From Plectrocnemia conspersa (taxonomy: Eukaryota > Arthropoda > Insecta > Trichoptera > Polycentropodidae), in the NCBI GenBank assembly GCA_009617715.1, contig VTFK01000292.1:310001-374000 (forward strand): a stretch of 64,000 bases of DNA. Reading direction: 5' to 3'. Below are positions 1 through 10,744 of this stretch, one piece after another. The notes under the pieces were generated by a model that was given only the letters and a program-made list of their open reading frames with translations, had not been told where the DNA came from and searched no databases. Each line of letters starts with the position of its first letter. The first letter of the stretch is position 1. The translations under genes were made by a program, and so were the position numbers.

Positions 1-431
1 GCATGTATGATAAATATTGATTGATGTTATTCATGCATCAATGTAACAATAATCTTGATATATATATATAGATATTATAATTAGTGACATATAACGAATG
101 AGGTCAATGGAAGAGGCGTGTTTTATCAACGCTGTCATAAATCGAAATCATGTTCTCTTACGCTTTTCTTACTTTCATCCCCATGTGAATAAATCTCATG
201 ATCATAAAAATATATACATATAGACATGAAAACAGACATAAAACGTGTTGACGGAACTATTCGCTGTGGAAAAGTAGTTAACCTATAATAGGCTCTAGCA
301 ATAATTTATTTCATAAGGAAGTATTAAAATTTATTTTCTATCTTGTAAATATTGTTTTGAGATTGATTTTTAATTTATGAATGTTTATTGTGTAATTTTA
401 ATAAAAATAAAATAAAATGTGCAATACTTAC
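1..431. other. AT-rich intron sequence, 3' side of GPCR exon
   Basis: Read on the minus strand, this follows the splice donor of the receptor exon, so it should be the start of the next intron. I looked for the following receptor exon (TM6-TM7) on the minus strand and did not find one. Nothing else is recognisable apart from short TA-rich runs. Confidence 0.5.
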
Positions 432-570
432 ATTGATATGTTCAAGAAGACAGATAAAAGGAACTCGTTATAGATGGCCATGGATATGAATCGGCTCTCG
501 TTGAATTCTGAAGGCGCTTTCCTTACGACGATACATAGTCTGATTCCCCATATTAGGAATATAACTTCAA
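432..570 (-). CDS. internal exon of an orphan class C GPCR (GPR158/179 type, CG31760-like), TM5 to TM6
   Basis: Seen: on the minus strand a 139-nt block lies between a good acceptor (pyrimidine-rich, ending ttctattacag) and a consensus donor (gtaagt at 431-426). Only one frame is open. It enters with 2 nt completing a codon, gives 45 codons, and leaves with 2 nt. The protein has a hydrophobic stretch ending GIRLCIVV, then the charged loop RKAPSEFNESRFIS, then a second hydrophobic stretch containing AIYNEFLLSVFL. Known: this is the pattern of TM5, intracellular loop 3 and TM6 in the GPR158/GPR179 branch of class C receptors, whose Drosophila member CG31760 has a very similar segment as I recall it. 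Inferred: a plasma-membrane receptor gene on the minus strand, with its 5' part to the right and its 3' part left of the window. No flanking exon was found, so both adjacent introns are long. The family call is strong; assignment to one paralogue is less certain. Confidence 0.82.
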
Positions 571-2100
571 CTGTAATAGAAGACAATTTTATGATTAATA
601 TTTTATTTAATTTAAATAAAGGTAGTATGAAATAAATATCATTATCATATACTTTATAATATTTTTATTCGACACATTTTTTTTTATATTATAGCATTTG
701 ATGTGTCGTTCAATTCGTATGTGTTTGTGAAAAAAATCATAGAAGCTACAATATATTATATATATATATATATTATATTATATCTAAAGAATCTTAAAAG
801 CTCAGCAAGATCCGCTTATACCTCAGGCACGAATTCTATAAATTTAAGACACGAAACACCTGCAAAGTCTGGTGTGAAATGCCATTTTTGTGCGAGAAAC
901 CAAAAGCAAATTTCGCAACAATTTAGTGTTCGACGTTTCTTTGTTGCAAATATTTTCACGCTCTCCGTGAAATTTTCATCGATAATTTCGCTTCGGAGCC
1001 ATTTTTTTTCGTGTGTAACTTAACGATGTAATCCTGAAAGGGCACAGCTTCCCCGGGCTATTATTGAGAACTCAAATAGAAATTGCGTAAAGCAAAATTG
1101 TTTCTTTCAGACAAATTAAAATAAAAGCGCCGCACTTTAATTTTTTCCGCTCGTGTTACGCTTTAAAAACTATTGTATTGTGTTGCCGTACAAAAATTTT
1201 TTTTTCCCTTCCGAGAAAAGTACAGACGAAAAAGGATTATCCTTCTTGTATTGTTGTATTATTTTACAAATACTTTTCGACTGTGCGTAGCTTTGTTACA
1301 GCAAATTACGTTTTTAATTGCATTTTATTATTTATAAAAAAACATTTTTTATTAATATTAATAAAATTATGCAGAAAACCTCTTATAAATATTTTCATCC
1401 TTTATATGTTTATTATATGATTTTGAATTATTTTTGTCGTATTGTGTACGTATTATATTTATGATAAAGATTTTTACAAGTTGTTTTAATCACAATATTT
1501 TATTTAGCAGTATTTTTAAATAAAATATAACAAAAAAAAATTATTATCGATTTTTAATTGCATCTCATAGATTATATTGTCACGTACGGTCTGCACTGGC
1601 CGGCATTAAAAATATTAATAGGTTAAAACGCTTATAATGCGTTGGAAATTTTGTTATTATGTTTAGTGCGTCAATTTCAAAAGAAGCTTTTAAAACGTTA
1701 ATTACAATAAAAGCTCTGTTTTGGATTTGCCGATGTACACTAATGGATCAAACCCACCTTGACCCAAAACAAATTATAGTTTTTAATTTGCTTAGGCTCG
1801 GTATATATTTAAACTAAATAAACGCTTCGAAACTGTAGAAGTGAGTTTTTACGACAGTAGAATTTACAGGTAACAATAATTTTTCACAGAATTCACCAGT
1901 GAAATTCTAATTCTATTTCTTGATACATTTTCACTGACCTAGGTAATAAAATTAAATTAAGACTTGTGAAAATAGCATTTCACTGAAACGTATACACTAT
2001 TCATATTTTTTGTTTAATAAAATATACAATCAAATGTAAGCTAAAATTTTTAATACAATAAAATTGGATGACAACTACTTTTTTATTGCATTCGACGTAA
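571..2100. other. AT-rich intron with a moderately complex patch at 780-1080
   Basis: Minus-strand intron upstream of the receptor exon. The patch at 780-1080 is less AT-rich and contains possible acceptor and donor pairs on the minus strand, but the frames between them are short and match nothing I know. The open + frame at 703-1023 runs through a TA microsatellite and is not supported as a gene. The rest is poly-A/T-rich sequence. Confidence 0.4.
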
Positions 2101-2187
2101 TAATCATTCCTAAACGATTTATCTGAAACGAGAATTTTTCAAACGCCCACACGTAACCCGATTGGATATAAATTTATAAAATTCACC

Positions 2188-2307
2188 ATGTCAGACTTGT
2201 ATCGATTGAATCAAACTCTCATTAAGTCCCTTGATGCGCGTTATTTCAATTCACTCAGCCTAATGCTTCACCTGCACCCGAATTTCCCGGATATAACGCC
2301 AGATTGA
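2188..2307 (+). CDS. unrecognised small ORF, 39 codons, inside a GC-richer island
   Basis: Seen: an ATG in a favourable context (caccATGt) opens a 39-residue frame rich in L, N, S and P that ends with PNFPDITPD and a TGA stop. The same frame stays open upstream to a TAA at 2101, so about 67 codons are free of stops in an AT-rich region. There is no convincing acceptor or donor and no family match. Context: it lies in a less AT-rich island (about 2080-2560) that includes E-box-like CACCTG and other binding-site-like words, so it may be non-coding regulatory DNA that is open by chance. It is listed because it is too short for routine gene calling and the codon usage is not purely A/T-driven. 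Confidence 0.15.
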   Translation: MSDLYRLNQTLIKSLDARYFNSLSLMLHLHPNFPDITPD

Positions 2308-3045
2308 ACGGACCCAACGATAAAATCCGACTCGTTTTTACGCCTTTTTTGGCTTAATGGCGGTTTTGTGGTGTGCGGCTCAGGATTCTGTCCATTTACT
2401 AAATAAGGGACGACGTTTAATAGTATTGGTTTGTGCAATTAAGGCCAAATCCTGTCACTCGCCGCAAAGAGATATTAAGGAGTTGATGTGGGTGGCGGGT
2501 GATATGTTTATAAATATAATTCTATGTAGGGTATACGAATTTAGACGTGTAACGTTGCTTTGGCTGCTGACGAAAAAAATAATGTGTTGAATTCTCATCT
2601 CATGCTACAAAATTGAATATCATTCTTAAATTTAAATTAAATAAATAAAATGTCACCTGTCAGATACAAGATGATTTACTTTTAAGTAAAATTAATCATT
2701 CAACTGTGCAAATAATATTCGAAAAGCAAACAAACAAACCCTATAAATATTTTTATCTTTGAACTGACATAAACTGATCTTTTGAACATCCCTTATTTTA
2801 TTTTTTAAATATTACTATGGACTATAACGTATTTAGTGAGCTTGAAAACGAATTTGGTGAATTATTTTAGAAGAGCCTAATATTTCGATAAATGTTTCAT
2901 AAATAACAGTTCTACCTAGATACTCATAGACAATGTTAATTGATCAATTTTATTTTGCAATATATATGTATATAGTTTGCTTTTTATGTATATGATATTA
3001 TTGTTTATGTTATTTTGATACTATACCATGATGTTATACGGATTT
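2308..3045. other. GC-richer island tail (to about 2560), then AT-rich DNA
   Basis: 2340-2560 continues the island that starts near 2080. A + frame of 77 codons from 2357 is open but has no splice sites, no homology and no conserved motif, so I do not call it. From 2600 the sequence is plain AT-rich DNA with short direct repeats. Confidence 0.35.
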
Positions 3046-3057
3046 TATTTTTTTAAT

Positions 3058-3850
3058 ACGGATTTTATGAAGGCATTTGACAATGTTTGTCATGGGTTAT
3101 TTGTAAAAATTGTTAGACTTTGTTTTCTGAGATGATTTAGCTCGGATATTCTCATGTTATTAGACAGTAAGTAGCCAGTTATTAACTTAAAGTAGCCGAT
3201 TGTCGAAAGAGTATTTCATCTCTGCTCTTAACGTTATTTACCAATGACATAGATACGACAGTTACAAATTCAAGTTTTCTTCTATTTGCAAATGATTTAA
3301 AATTGTTTAAATGCATTCGATCTGTTGCGAACTTCTTCTCTCTACAGTGTTTTAGATTTTTTATGTCGATGGTCTTCCGTCAACCATATGCTTTTTAATG
3401 TCGTAAATTGCCATACTGTGTAATTTTCTTGATTCTGGTCGTCACCAAATTATTCCTACGATCTTGGTGGGAACATTTTGTCTAGAGAAAGTTCCACTCA
3501 AGATCTTAGAATTACTTTTTAGGATATGTACACGTGAACAACGATAAATCTTCCGAGATAGTTGACTTTGTTATAAGGAATGTATTTCATTTTGACGATC
3601 CGTTGGTTATTTCCGTCTTCTATGACACTTGAGTTCGTAGCATTCTTGAAAAAAATTGGAATCCCCGAATTAGCCAATACTTCATTTTAATCGGAAAAGT
3701 TCTGAAAAGGTTCTTGAGATATATTTATTTATTATTCGGAGGTGCTGCTAAAGAAATTCAAGCTTTAATTTTGACTGGCCTTGAATTTCGATTTCCGAAT
3801 ATCCCTCGTAGTTTATGTAAAGATTTTTTGCGAATGAATATTATATAATA
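3058..3850 (+). pseudogene. decayed non-LTR retrotransposon reverse transcriptase (Jockey/CR1-like)
   Basis: Seen: across shifting + frames the translation follows the RT and thumb regions of insect non-LTR elements in order: DFMKAFDNVCHGL near 3058-3105, a partial finger region, FLLFAND (decayed FADD) near 3275-3295, WSSVNHMLFNVVNCHTV near 3375-3425, YDLGGNILSRESSTQDLRITF near 3455-3520, and a thumb-like LTIRWLF block near 3590. Stops and frameshifts occur throughout and the catalytic FADD is reduced to FAND. Known: this order is typical of Jockey/CR1-type insect elements, where the RT copies element RNA at a nicked target. Inferred: an old 5'-truncated copy with no activity; the endonuclease domain is absent. 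The clade assignment is approximate. Confidence 0.75.
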
Positions 3851-4044
3851 TTAGAACAATTTTTTTTTAGTGTTATTTCTCACGTACGTATTTATATTGT
3901 ACATATCTAAGGGAAAACCAACACTAAAAATTGTATATCAAAATCCATAGTAGTGTAAGTGAACTCCTTCTCCTATATAATTCTTCCTCAGACGCCCCTT
4001 GCAAGGTTTAGGCCGTTGTAAATCGACCACATTATTCTTCGAGG
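3851..4044. other. AT-rich spacer
   Basis: No gene seen. It separates the decayed reverse transcriptase from a hAT-like terminal sequence. Confidence 0.3.
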
Positions 4045-4190
4045 CAGGGGTGGCCAACGGATCGATTGTGATCACACGGTAGATTCATCCGAAATTGTAT
4101 ATTTTACTCATGGTCTGTATGGAATACAAATTGTGTAGTGGATAATTAAAGTTACGCTAGGACACCGTGATAAGAATTAGCAATTAGTGT
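4045..4190 (+). mobile_element. hAT-like transposon end fragment
   Basis: The segment begins with CAGGGGTGGCCAACGGATCG, which has the form of hAT terminal inverted repeats (CAGnGGTGGCCAA...). It runs on into a hAT-style subterminal region with repeated gatcga/gatcac words. No matching inverted end (ttggccacccctg) was found nearby, so this is a one-ended remnant. The family was recognised from the terminal motif only. Confidence 0.4.
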
Positions 4191-4821
4191 GGAGACCAAT
4201 AAAAAAGTAAGTAAGAGATATTTTTTAATAAATAAAAGTGTAGTTTTTTGGTAACGATTTAATTAAATAATAAAATGTATATTTAATGAAATTATAAAAA
4301 AACTGTAAGCAAGTTAATATATTACTGTAAAAACAAAAACAATTAACCATGTTGTAATAAAAAAATATTACTGAAATTTTCATAAAAAGAGTCATAAAAC
4401 ATTTACTAGAAAATGTCACTTACGACTAGTGCGTAAAAAATATATAAGTTAAGGAGTTATATATAATTTACAACCGTTTTTTAACGTTCATTCTTAAATA
4501 ATGTAAATGGCAAGAATTTATAAAAAAATTGCCATTGCAAAAATTAAATTTTAATGTTTTTTTAAAAATGTGTAAAAAAAATAATATCATTATAGAAGTG
4601 AAAATATATTACACAATGTATAATATTTTCAATCTAGTACACAGAAAAGTCCTTGAAAACCTATATTGTAAATTAATTATTTTCTTATAAAATAATAATA
4701 TATAACTATTAAACTAATGGGTAATATTCATTCAATTAAAATAATTATTGAAGTTGAATATTGAAGATTAATTCGTTCGACTTTTGCAACCAATCCTAAA
4801 CAGTCTTTTCTATGCTGCTAG
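4191..4821. other. very AT-rich stretch, no gene
   Basis: Poly-A/T runs and short TA repeats. A minus frame of 64 codons at 4225-4419 is low-complexity and unsupported. Confidence 0.35.
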
Positions 4822-4928
4822 CTCCAGATACGTACACCCCTAAAGCATTTTCATCGCCAAGATATTCAATTCAAAACCGAGAAGCTAATCCATCAGACAC
4901 AAACGAGGATTACGATGGCTTTGTTTAA
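4822..4928 (+). CDS. possible terminal coding exon of an unknown + strand gene
   Basis: Seen: a pyrimidine-rich acceptor (cagtcttttctatgctgctag) is followed by a 107-nt open block in one + frame. The block has 2 nt to complete a codon, then 34 codons and a TAA. The residues look protein-like rather than AT-driven: TPKAFSSPRY, SIQNREANPSD, then the acidic end NEDYDGFV. The minus strand is closed in all frames. Inferred: if real, this is the 3' coding exon of a gene whose tail ends in Phe-Val, compatible with a PDZ-binding C-terminus. Against it: I found no upstream exon on the + strand between the window start and 4821, so the gene would lie inside the receptor intron or start left of the window. 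No family was recognised. Confidence 0.28.
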
Positions 4929-5699
4929 ACCTGCGATGATTTCGTGTTGCATGAACTAACCATATTTCCTGTATATACATAATAATATATAATATAAGAT
5001 ATTACAGGACGACCTATAAGAAAGTTTGTAGTAATAAATAATATTTTTTAATTATAGCATACAATATTTTTAAGAAATACGTATCTAAAAAAAAGTTTTG
5101 TGGTGGAAAATATGTATCTCTTCCGAGAAATGTTTTTTTCAGGAATGCGTATTTTCCAACCGTCTGTATTATATCCGTTTAAATGGTAGTTAACGATTTA
5201 TTGCCTAAAAATCTTAACGAAACGTTAAATTAAATATATTGGAAAATCTAAAAAAATATCATCGATATTAACTGCACATTTTTTAATATTTTCAAAAATT
5301 TACCTGATACATTTATATTATTAAAATAATTCTAAAGTAATAATACATATATCATATGTATATATGTATTCCTATATTTTTTTAATATTTTTATTAACAA
5401 GCTAAAGATTACTTTAGCGGACATCATAAAAGCATCTTTTTCAATTTGTTTTTTTTTTTGTATAAATCTCATTTCTCGAGAATTATTCAAAAATATTTCA
5501 TGGAATGCGAGACTAAAATTGGTCGAATTTTCCAACAGAATTCTTAATATGATACTTAATAAGTGGATTTTACTTGATGTGCTTTCTAAGATTTATGTCT
5601 GAATATTTCAACGACGATTTATTCATTCAAATTTTCCTAATAAATATATTGAAAATGTGTTTATCAATAAAAGTAATTCATATATTCTTTTTTAATGTG
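4929..5699. other. AT-rich stretch, no gene
   Basis: Sequence of low complexity. The minus frame at 5332-5535 (67 codons) is lysine/phenylalanine-rich, as expected by chance in AT-rich DNA. Confidence 0.35.
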
Positions 5700-6060
5700 A
5701 ACTTATAGAATCACCCGGTATCATATACTATGTCAGTTCCTTTATGTGTAAATTACAGATGGCTTGCCGGTACACTCGTTAAATCTGAGCGGTAATTGGA
5801 GATACCGATTCTGTCACAATATGGATGCGATTCAATCTATTACATAACTATCGGGGGGATCTAATTAATTCGCAAATTGCCACCGGAGAAGGAGCAATCA
5901 GAGTCAATTATGAACGCAGCTAGGGGCTTATCCTAGACACTTGTTTCCGAGGTCAAAAAGCAAACACCCCGGGTTTAACTATTTTATTAACGAATTAAAC
6001 ATAAATTTGTTGCGGGACCGTGTCGCGCCTAATCTGTGCGTACCCTTATATTATTAAGTA
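5700..6060. promoter_or_regulatory. GC-richer non-coding island, enhancer-like
   Basis: Markedly more complex than its flanks. It contains a nuclear-receptor half site (AGGTCA at about 5951) followed by A-rich sequence, homeodomain-like TAATTAATT near 5872, and scattered GATA words. All six frames are closed by stops at short intervals, apart from a chance 29-codon frame after the acceptor-like attacag near 5758. Reading it as regulatory is inference from composition only. Confidence 0.3.
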
Positions 6061-6589
6061 TCTAGTACGTACAGTTTACATAGATGTAGGTCGACGTACC
6101 TAAATATATTTGGTCGGATATGAAAAGTTATAATTGTCGATTAAGGTGGATACTCTGCAAAACAATTACGCGATATGCATGTTTAAACGCGTGACTTTCA
6201 GATTCAAAACTTGTGCTTTGAATAACTTATGTTGTTAATTAATTTATTGCATTTGCTATAGATGTATTGTATTAAGATCATAGCTTCGTTCGAAAAAATA
6301 TTTACCTCAAATTACAAATTACAATTTCATTTGTGTATAAATATATATAAAATATATTTTTGTATACAAAATAAAAAGTGTTAAGAGTTCATAAAACTAT
6401 TTGAAAATATCTAGATTCATGTCTTTACGTTTAATTTTTTTATATACATATACTATAGCTTCCTAGTACTTAGTTTATTGTGGAGATTATTATTATCAGT
6501 GAGCCAAAAACACACTTTTGCAGCTTTGATGGCAAATTATTATCTAAGATAAGATTTTAGAACTATTTAGAAAGTCAGGCGCGTATTAA
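6061..6589. other. AT-rich stretch, no gene
   Basis: Nothing beyond TA-rich low-complexity sequence. Confidence 0.35.
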
Positions 6590-6720
6590 AGTGCTTTGCT
6601 GAAGAGCAGCGAACACGATTTCTTTAACCGAGACACGAGCCACGAGCCGCGGAAAACAGTTAGTCACACCCAAAAACGCATGAGAACGCGCATGCGCAAT
6701 GACATCCTAGGTTCATCGTC
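6590..6720 (+). promoter_or_regulatory. promoter-like block with a perfect NRF1/Ewg-type site
   Basis: Seen: 6687-6698 reads CGCGCATGCGCA, a full match to the NRF1 (Drosophila Ewg) consensus YGCGCAYGCGCR, followed at once by a CRE-like tgacatc. A TCATT initiator-like word lies at 6719-6723. The block is GC-richer than its surroundings. Known: NRF1/Ewg sites concentrate in core promoters of broadly or neuronally expressed animal genes. Inferred: a start site near 6721 firing to the right. No TATA box or recognised downstream gene confirms it. Confidence 0.35.
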
Positions 6721-6873
6721 ATTCGTTCGTTGTTTTGAATACTTTCGCGTCTTATATACAATTAAATATATTCATTGCTGATTCGTTGAGAATTATTCAT
6801 GGGGTGTTCAATATTCTAACCAACGCTCGCTCGCTGCCGCTTGTCGCACCTAACTAGTCCAATTTTGGTGCAA
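6721..6873 (+). other. possible non-coding first exon ending at a splice donor
   Basis: Starting at the initiator-like word, the sequence stays GC-richer and ends at tgcaa|gtaagat, a good donor at 6874. An ATG inside is followed by only five codons, so the segment would be 5' UTR. No downstream + exon can be linked to it with confidence. The 61-codon frame from 6596 spans the NRF1 site and is treated as chance. Confidence 0.25.
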
Positions 6874-6960
6874 GTAAGATATTTCTAAAATAAATAATTT
6901 ATTGCACATTTATATTTATTAATGTTATATTTTATTTAATTCACAGAATCGTCCCAAACA
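6874..6960. other. AT-rich spacer
   Basis: No gene seen. Confidence 0.3.
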
Positions 6961-7230
6961 TATTTCAATTATAGTCCTATATTTTTATTCTGTCCGTATG
7001 TTATTTTTATTCTAACGATTCTGACCCTAAATAATATAATTATGACCATTCATTATATTAATTCTGAGTGTCCTATATTTTTATTCTGACCGTAAGCAAT
7101 TTTTATTTTAATCATTGAATATTTATTCTGATCATGAATAATATAATTATGATCAGGCTGTCTTTTATTAAAAAAATATGACAGATTTGATTTTTATTCT
7201 GACTTGAATTTGATTTAAATTCTGACCATT
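6961..7230 (+). repeat. degenerate minisatellite built on TTTTTATTCTGACC
   Basis: The word TTTTTATTCTGACC and close variants (attctgtcc, attctaacg, attctgatc, attctgacttg) recur at least eight times in about 270 bp with irregular spacing. In several units a further motif, ataatataattatga, is interspersed. There is no coding potential. It looks like an old, decayed tandem array. Confidence 0.6.
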
Positions 7231-7950
7231 TAAGTTGTTGCCATTTATAAGACTCGTTGGATTTTCGTTAAAGAGTGATTATAGATGATTTTGGACATCT
7301 TCAAAAGAAGTAAACAAATTATAACGAAGCAAATGTTCTTAATATAATAACACAAAAATAATTATAGAAAAATACGTAAAATTAACTCACTCCAAAGTGT
7401 TTACTAACAAAGTAGCAAATAAATTCATTACTCAAAGGGTTAAGATGACTTTTTATAGTTGACCAGGATCAGTCAAGTTCTATCGAAATTTTTTAATCAA
7501 TTTTCAAGGATCTGATTTAGGGTTGTTCTATAACTCCATATCCCCATTTTAATTTTTTTCAAGCCACATATGGGATTTTTGAAGCTTTAATACATTTTTA
7601 AAAAATATTTTTAGATATTAAAAATAATGATTTTTTTGCCACTTTTTGCTTACAGCAATAAAAAGTCAAGATAAAAAAATATTTTCACTCAATTTAAATA
7701 AAAGAGTATTACATGAGAAAAAAAGCTAGATATTCATCTCCAATTAGCGGTTATGAGAAAATCGTGCCGTTGTTGTACAACTTCTGTGTTATCGCTTAAT
7801 TAGTCAATATAAATCTACGGTTTCTATTATATAAATAATTTGATTTTTATGTTTTGTAGAAATTAATAAAAATATTGACCATATAGCGAGTCTGCCCAAC
7901 TTTTCAATTTCATTTAAAAATATACATCAAATTGTTTGTATTATATATTT
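7231..7950. other. AT-rich stretch, no gene
   Basis: No feature recognised on either strand. Confidence 0.35.
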
Positions 7951-7955
7951 TTTGA

Positions 7956-8261
7956 AACCTTTTAGGCTAAAAGTTAAAATAAATAAATAATTAAATCGGC
8001 GTTATACTGTATATAATTATTATTTATATCGCTGGTAGTCGTGTTTACTTTGGATTACAATCATGAAATAATAAAGCTTTCAAATTGATGTTGCATAAAA
8101 AAATCAGTAGCATTATTAAAAGATATATCATGTAAAATAACGTAACCTTTTAGGCGAGAGGTTAAAATAATTAGAGAATTAAATGGGTGGTAAACCGTGA
8201 ATAATTAATATTTATAACGCTGGTATTACCGCGTTTTCGTTGAATTAAAATAATAAAATAA
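7956..8261 (+). repeat. diverged tandem pair, period about 187 bp
   Basis: Two units start with ccttttaggc at about 7959 and 8147 and remain alignable through gttaaaata, aattaaat, tataattattatttat/taattaatatttata, cgctggta and a gttttc/gtttac end. They are clearly diverged, with substitutions and indels spread along the length. No coding frame. The family is unknown. Confidence 0.55.
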
Positions 8262-9519
8262 ATTAGTACTATGTTATGTATTTTCTTGAAATATAAATTT
8301 ATAATAAATAAATACTTATATTTATTTAATACATTTTATTTCTTATTATGTAAAGTTTGATTACATTTATGTAGTTTTAATATAATGAGATTCCACGTTT
8401 TTTGTCTTGTATATTTATAATTTTTAAACTTATTTTGCGATTTGCCTAAAATTAACGTTAAAGCTGATAAAAAAAATCAGTTAGGCGAATGGTCGGGGTA
8501 ATAATTGACCGGAAAAATGTATACATGCGTACGAACACACGTAGTATTGACATAATGGAAATTGAAGGGATTTATATTAATTAGCAGGGGTTATCCCAGA
8601 CCCTTTTTTGTACGTTTTATGATAGTGGATATCCATTATTTTGGGATTTGTAATTAGAGCAAATGTACCATGCATTAAATACGCACAAATGAACACCACC
8701 ACGTGATAATATAATATGTATATATAATACATATGTATTTTATAAATAATGAATAATTCTGATTCTGGGAACTTTTTGTAATCACAACTATTAAGACTAA
8801 CTATAATAAACCGATGTGATTGTTTTTACATAATTTTAGTGTTCATAGATTTTGTTAGTACTGTTAGAGTATATAAAGGTTTTTTTCATATTATATTTCA
8901 GATATATTTATTTGGGCAAGACGTCAACATCCTAGATTCATTTTAATCTAACTTCACAATTTATAAAATTATTACTAATATTTTTTTAATAAAATTAAAA
9001 TGTTTAAAACCCTCGAAGTTTTATCTAGAGACAATTACACAGATTATAAGTAAAATATATTTATTTTATCATTTTATTGTACAAAAATAGCTATTTACAA
9101 ATTCATGATTCGCAGAAAATGATGAAATAGTATTTATGTTCAGGTAAATTTTTTGCTATTTTATTTTACTTATAAAAAATAAGACTTTTTCTATAAATAT
9201 TTTTTTTGAAAATTTTTGTAGAAAATAGTAATTTTCGCTAAAAAACTGTAACTAGATTTTCCAAGCTCTATTTTGGTTACTAAGTCACATCCATTGGGCC
9301 TTAAAAAAGTAAAAGGTCTCAAGCAAAATATGTTTTGCTTTAAGATTATTGATTAAATAATTTTACTTATTGCATAATTTACATTTCTTCACATTACGAA
9401 TATATTTCGTATCGAAATATTCTCCTAATTAGTTTTAGAATAGATTGTTCTAAGTTAGAGCGAAATAACGATACGTGTGTTCAATAATACTATAGTGCTT
9501 AATCAACATAGAACACCAA
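8262..9519. other. AT-rich stretch; possible hAT-like end near 8584
   Basis: Mostly low-complexity AT. At about 8584 the sequence CAGGGGTTATCCCAGACC precedes a T-rich run. This resembles a hAT terminus and also a segment at about 5920 (aggggcttatcctagac), but no partner end is visible. Confidence 0.25.
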
Positions 9520-9900
9520 CAAAAATCCCTACACGGACAGTGTCAGGATAAAGGGATGCGCCGCTCCCGGATAAAGTGGCACAGCGTCCCCGGTGTGATA
9601 AACAAATCCCAGGATCAAATAAAAAACGGCGATATAAAATTGAAACACACGAATCGGATATGTCCTGAGAATAAATCAGGATATTTCTCCTCAGCGTGTG
9701 GTCCATACAATAAACATAGGGACGAGCGTTTGGTTCCAATGCAAACGGATAGGGGGAGGAAAAAAATGATCGGGTCAATGTGAAAAAGGGACCTATGGGG
9801 CCTAGAAATATGTGACTGCGATGCATCAAACGAATTCAATATGTCATTCGCGTGGGGTAATAAATTATTACACAATAATATACACAAGGGCTCAATGGCT
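9520..9900. promoter_or_regulatory. GC-richer island, no supported gene
   Basis: Long open frames exist here on both strands and overlap one another (about 75-108 codons). That is the behaviour of a compositional island rather than a gene: none has splice sites, a known domain or a convincing start. CRE- and E-box-like words are present. It could be conserved regulatory DNA. Confidence 0.25.
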
Positions 9901-10416
9901 TACGAATTTACAATCCCGAGAAATGGGGACTGTTTCAAATATTGACCACAAAGCGAATTTTTGGAATTACACATTGAGGTATTTTTTTCATTTATTATTT
10001 AAAAGTACACATAGAGAGGTATTAAATTCGTTAAAAAAGGAATTTATTGAAATTTTAGGGTAAATCTAAGTATGATGAATTTTATCACATATTTGTATAT
10101 TATTATATAAAAATAATTAATTAAATGATTCAATATCTACAATTAAACAAAAAAAGGACTTTTTATTATATTTCTAGAAATTATAAGAACCACGATTTTA
10201 AACTTAAATGTGTATATTATAAATATAACATAAGCATATATATTTTTTTGCTGGAATATAACTAATAGCCCGAAGGTAGCACACTAAAAAAACAGATTTT
10301 CGAGCTTACAAGAATAGATTAAAATATTCAGAAAAAATAAACTTAACAATATTACAAAATAAATAATAAGATAAATTTAGAAAAATATTAAAACCCTTTA
10401 CAATTGTTATTAGAGA
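9901..10416. other. AT-rich stretch before the duplication
   Basis: No gene. The left junction of the 3.4-kb duplication is at about 10417. Confidence 0.35.
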
Positions 10417-10744
10417 TAAAACAAAATATTTAAATTTATTAGGTTGAAGATATTATACAACTTACTTGATTTGGGACTTAAATTTATTTTTTAATTTTGA
10501 AACCAAATTTTGTGTTTATATTTAAAAAAAATTGTTGTTAAATACGTATAAGATATTGATCTAAATATGTATAGTATATTTTGTTGAATACGCGTAAGAT
10601 ATTTATGAGTTGAAGTAGCTCATTAGAAAATTTGCAAAACCTAATATGTACAATAGATTTTAATTAATCATCACGAAATTCGCCCGTGTGATTAAAAAAA
10701 TGTATGGTAAAGCTAATATTGAATGTTAGATTGGAATCATAATT

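Noticed and set aside
9503..9887. Three overlapping open frames of 75-108 codons on both strands
   Set aside because: All frames of a GC-richer island are open together. There is no domain, start context or splice signal that favours one.
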